NCBI GenBank assembly: GCA_905250025.1
Contig: CAJNOJ010000037.1
Location: 1-64,000, forward strand
Length of the DNA stretch: 64,000 bases
Direction: 5' to 3'
Source: Adineta ricciae
Taxonomy: Eukaryota > Rotifera > Eurotatoria > Adinetida > Adinetidae
In this document: in pieces, positions 60,501 through 64,000 of the stretch
Layout: each line of letters opens with the position of its first letter
How positions within the stretch are numbered: the first letter of the stretch is position 1
Program-made: the position numbers and the translations under genes
Notes under the pieces: generated by a model
Databases searched by the model: none
What the model was told of the DNA's origin: nothing
Seen by the model: only the letters and a program-made list of their open reading frames with translations

Positions 60501-63500
60501 CAGCATTGGATGAATTTGACCTGATGTTAGATCGAGCAAATGATCTGATTACCTTTCGGATTGATTCTGTGCTGAATGAAATATCGACTATGTCACTTTG
60601 TGATGTTCCAGATGATGAAACAATCACACCTGAAGAATTCCTTCAACATACACAAGTAAAGTACAGGCAGAAATCACCTCAATATTGTCTTTTCTGAGTA
60701 GAATTTATGCATCCAAGCAGCTAAACAAATTCAGATCAAATCTCACAATGTCGAAGATGCTGCTCTCGAGGTCATCGATCTTCTATGCGGAAATGTTGTT
60801 CTAGATGGAGATGACCACACTCAACATGGAAATACAACTTCTGATCTTGACGATGATGATGATGAGACAGATTTCGATGGTTTGAATTTTCTCTTTTTCT
60901 TATCGTACAAATATTTGATGCCATGTTTAGACGATACAACTGCCCGTAGTGCCCATAAATCATCACGTAGTACTCGGCGACGAGATAGTACATTGAATCG
61001 AAGTCGTCTTACTTCAGCCGGAATCACATCGGCGGGACGAAATCGCTCAGCGACTGTTGTGAGCGCATCAACACGTCGTAAACGCGATCAACAAAATGAA
61101 ATGATGCAAACAGCCATCACAGAATTAATCAGTCATTTCAGTCATCGAAATCTCGAGGCAATTGTACGTGTGATTAAAATGACTCTGGAAAAACTTCGAC
61201 GGCGTATCACATCCACACTCAGTTATGGTAATTTGATGAGAATAATGATTGAAGTTTGTTGCTTGTTACGTTTGTGATTATTAGGCCGACATCATCGCGA
61301 AGCACCGTTGTTCAAAGTTTTTGCTGAACTAGCTATTCCACATATCGTCATTCGACCGCCGACTGAAGAAGTTCAGATTTATCTGAGTAAAACTGTCCAA
61401 ACGATTGTGTCCGTAGCCAAAACAATCTCTCAATGGGATAAAAATCGACAAAGAGTGAGTATAAGTCGATCTTATTTCAATCTGCTCTATTGAATCATTC
61501 TGCTCATTGGTATCGATAAAGAGATGAATCAATTTATTTTAGACAGTAAAGTTATCTGCGAATACTAGTAAAATCCTAGTTCGGCTAGGAATTCTTCCGT
61601 CATCAAGCAATGATTTATCTTTATTAAGAAAATTGAATCACCAAGTAGATTTTCTTGCAATGCATGTCCCTTTTTTTAAATTCATCTAACATTTTTTTTT
61701 AAAATTCTCCTCTTTTGAAAATTGCATGGATTGGCTTCCTGTTCTGAACAAGATCAAATCTTGATTACCGATTTTCTTTGTTTTTAGCAAAGTAAACGTG
61801 AGAATAATACTGAAATGCCACTCGATGCGACGACTGGTGATAACGAATCTCATGTTGGAGTTAATCCTCAATCGGATCGAGAGGACGAAGGTGCGCCGAC
61901 GACTCCAGGTCTGACGCCAACCGGCTTCAATCTCGATGCTTCGACACGTGACTTAACTCATCAAGGAGCACCAGCGAATGATATTTCTCTCAATCGAACA
62001 CGTGCCACTGAGCCAACGACAACAGATCATCGACAAGAACGAGTACAATTCACTCCAGCGAATAATTACTATAAGAATGTGTCAGAAAATAAAGACGTAG
62101 CAAAACTAGTTGCCATTTTAGCTACATGCATCAATGCAACGAAAAAAGTAAATTTGAAGACTCTTCAAGAGATGAATATTTATGCTTTGGTCTTGTAGGA
62201 TGTCACGACAGCATTGATCGTATTTACTCAATACAATATTTTGTGGCAACGAGATCGTGATGAAGAATTAAAAGAATTTCTTGCCAATGATCCACGTGCA
62301 TCAGAATTCGAAGCAAAAATTAAATCTTACGAAAATTTATCCGAAGCTATCAGTGCACAACCAGATTTCATCCCGGTTGGACCTCTAGCAATTTATACTG
62401 GTATGAAAAAATCTTTCTTAAATTCAATTCTATTCTTTCCTCAAAATAGAACATCTCAAATACGGTCTCAACCATGAACTTCGCGACTGGATTGCTTGTT
62501 ACGGTCAAGCATGCAATACAAAATATCGCAAGGAAATGCTTGAAGTGCGAGCATTTATTGATGATATTGGAAAACGTTTATCACGCGGTATTAAAGATCT
62601 GGAAGATATTCGTTTGGTGATGCTTGCTATCAAAGATTTGCGTGACAATGAAATTCGTATTGATATGAGTATCGGACCTATCGAAGAATCTTATACAATG
62701 CTTCAAGCACATGGTATCACCATCCCTCGTGAAGAAGTAGAACGAGCAGAAACGCTGCGATATGATTGGGGAAAACTTCAAAGACATTCGGTAAGCTTGA
62801 AAAGAATATGCACTGGATTTTCATTGTTGTTCGGATCTCTTTAGAGTGAAATCACGACGCACTTGATAAAAATTCAACCAACGAAACGCGATGAATTACT
62901 GGAAAATATGAAACTATTCGTTGAAGAATGTGGAAAGTTCTATGTTGACTATGAACACGGTGGACCGACGTTACCAGGTTTAACACCGCGTGAATCCAGT
63001 GATCGACAAATATTATTCCAGAGTCGAGTAGAGAATTTGTACAAAAAATACGAAACGTATCATGGTGGAGAATTGCTATTCGGTCTGCCCGTGACCGAGT
63101 TTCCACAATTGGAGAAGATCCGCAAAGATCTCACATTACTCCAACGATTGTATGGTTTGTACAATCGAGTTTTGGATACAGTGGCCAGCTATTATGATAT
63201 TTCATGGGTTGATGTGAACATTGATAAAATCAATCAAGAACTATCGGATTTTCAGAATGCATGTCGAAAACTACCGAAAGGCTTACGAGAATTTCCAGCG
63301 TTTCATGCATTGAAGAAGACAATTGATGATTTCAGTGAATGTAAGAAGGTGATTTTCCAAACAACTCACCTGTTTTGTTTTTCTTCAAGGTTGCCCATTG
63401 CTAGAAATGATGTCTAACCGAGCGATGCAAACTCGACATTGGCAACGTATAGCTGAAGTTACTGGTGTGCACAATTTGGACATCGAAGCTGATGATTTTC

Positions 63501-64000
63501 GTTTGCGAAATGTCATGGATCTTCCACTGTTACAATTTAAAGAAGATATTGAAGATATTTGCATTGCAGCGGTGAAGGAACGTGACATTGAAGCGAAGAT
63601 GAAACAAGTTGAAGCAGATTGGCGAACACAAGAGTTCAATTTTGCTCAATTCAAAACACGTGGAGAACTGTTACTGAAAGGCGATCGAGTTCAAGAAGTT
63701 ATTGGTCTACTAGAAGACTCATTGATGTTACTCGGTTCTTTAATGTCAAATAGGTTTGTTATCCAACATTGATTTCTATGTACATACGCGTTGTTCTTTG
63801 TAGATACAATGTTCCATTTCGTAAACAAATTCAAAAATGGGTTAAAGATCTAACCGACACAAACGAAATTATTGAAAATTGGATGCACGTACAGAACTTA
63901 TGGGTTTATCTCGAAGCTGTTTTTGTTGGCGGTGACATTGCTAAGCAACTACCACAAGAAGCCAAACGCTTCTCATCAATTGATAAATCTTGGCTCAAAA
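57517..64000 (+). CDS. DNAH5: Axonemal outer-arm dynein heavy chain, DNAH5/DNAH8 type (3' partial)
   Basis: Exons: 57517-57561, 57614-57748, 57802-57889, 57943-58121, 58175-58534, 58592-58768, 58824-59045, 59101-59776, 59826-60436, 60494-60655, 60702-60879, 60931-61227, 61285-61454, (61543-61644 optional), 61788-62147, 62199-62400, 62450-62790, 62845-63340, 63390-63753, 63804 to the window end. About 1,753 residues are present out of an expected ~4,600. The text follows human DNAH5/DNAH8 from the N terminus: E-V-E-D-N-V near residue 50, [10 protein letters not shown][10 protein letters not shown], [17 protein letters not shown]-x-x-R-I-Q-Q-P-M, [10 protein letters not shown], and [14 protein letters not shown]. 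It covers the tail (DHC_N1) and reaches the linker (DHC_N2); the AAA ring lies outside the window. Vertebrate DNAH5 and DNAH8 are close paralogues, so the symbol marks the pair. The first exon begins ATG-ATG and the N terminus aligns with the family's, supporting the start. Role: ATP-driven motor of outer dynein arms in cilia. Confidence 0.96.
61543..61644 (+). CDS. Optional cassette exon in the dynein heavy chain
   Basis: A 102-nt, phase-0 to phase-0 open stretch between TTTTAG at 61537-61542 and a GTAGAT donor at 61645. It encodes 34 residues ([10 protein letters not shown]...) with no clear counterpart in DNAH5. If skipped, the intron is 333 nt, long for this gene; if used, the two introns are 88 and 143 nt. 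The site falls in a variable, charged part of the tail, so either is possible. Confidence 0.35.

Noticed and set aside
1-64000. Mobile elements, CRISPR arrays, tRNA or rRNA genes
   Set aside because: I saw no transposase or reverse-transcriptase text, no regularly spaced direct repeats and no cloverleaf-like sequence. A dedicated scan could still find short or decayed copies.

Overview
The window is nuclear DNA of a small invertebrate. It is AT-rich and its genes are cut by many introns, most of them 46-65 nt, with GT..AG ends. It carries muscle-type Ig arrays, a sacsin, a peptide-type GPCR and an axonemal dynein. Compact introns, base composition and gene style fit a bdelloid rotifer (Adineta/Rotaria type). 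That assignment is inference; no taxonomic marker is present. I saw no bacterial gene, transposon, CRISPR array, tRNA or rRNA.

Layout. (1) Bases 3-773 (+): the 3' coding end of a FAM199X-like gene, open at the left edge. (2) 2446-2970 (+): a small three-exon gene for a single Ig domain. (3) 4195-25867 (+): a giant gene in about 35 exons. The exons I place sum to 18,240 nt, an exact multiple of three, giving about 6,079 residues with about 51 Ig domains. From 14.3 kb onward the Ig domains form a six-domain super-repeat (A-F), five full copies plus a half copy. (4) 26731-46657 (-): a sacsin-like gene, convergent with the Ig gene, 16 exons summing to 10,572 nt (3,523 residues). It has a degenerate sacsin/HSP90-like region, the rest of a SIRPT-type region, a J domain with HPD and a C-terminal HEPN domain. 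Seven candidate first coding exons lie between 38.7 and 50.5 kb, all ending in phase 1. Four of them sit inside one 6.5-kb intron, which suggests alternative promoters giving long and short isoforms. (5) 54690-56228 (+): a five-exon class A GPCR of 401 residues. (6) 57517-64000 (+): the N-terminal ~1,750 residues of a DNAH5/DNAH8-type outer-arm dynein heavy chain, running off the right edge.

These are not an operon-like set. They are ordinary metazoan housekeeping, muscle, sensory and ciliary genes that happen to be neighbours. The most interesting signals are the sacsin alternative-first-exon array with its degenerate ATPase region, and the all-Ig super-repeat architecture, including a 4,062-nt exon holding 14 Ig domains.

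Exon borders were placed by hand from splice motifs, reading-frame continuity and family resemblance. Individual borders may be off, but the frames close through every gene.
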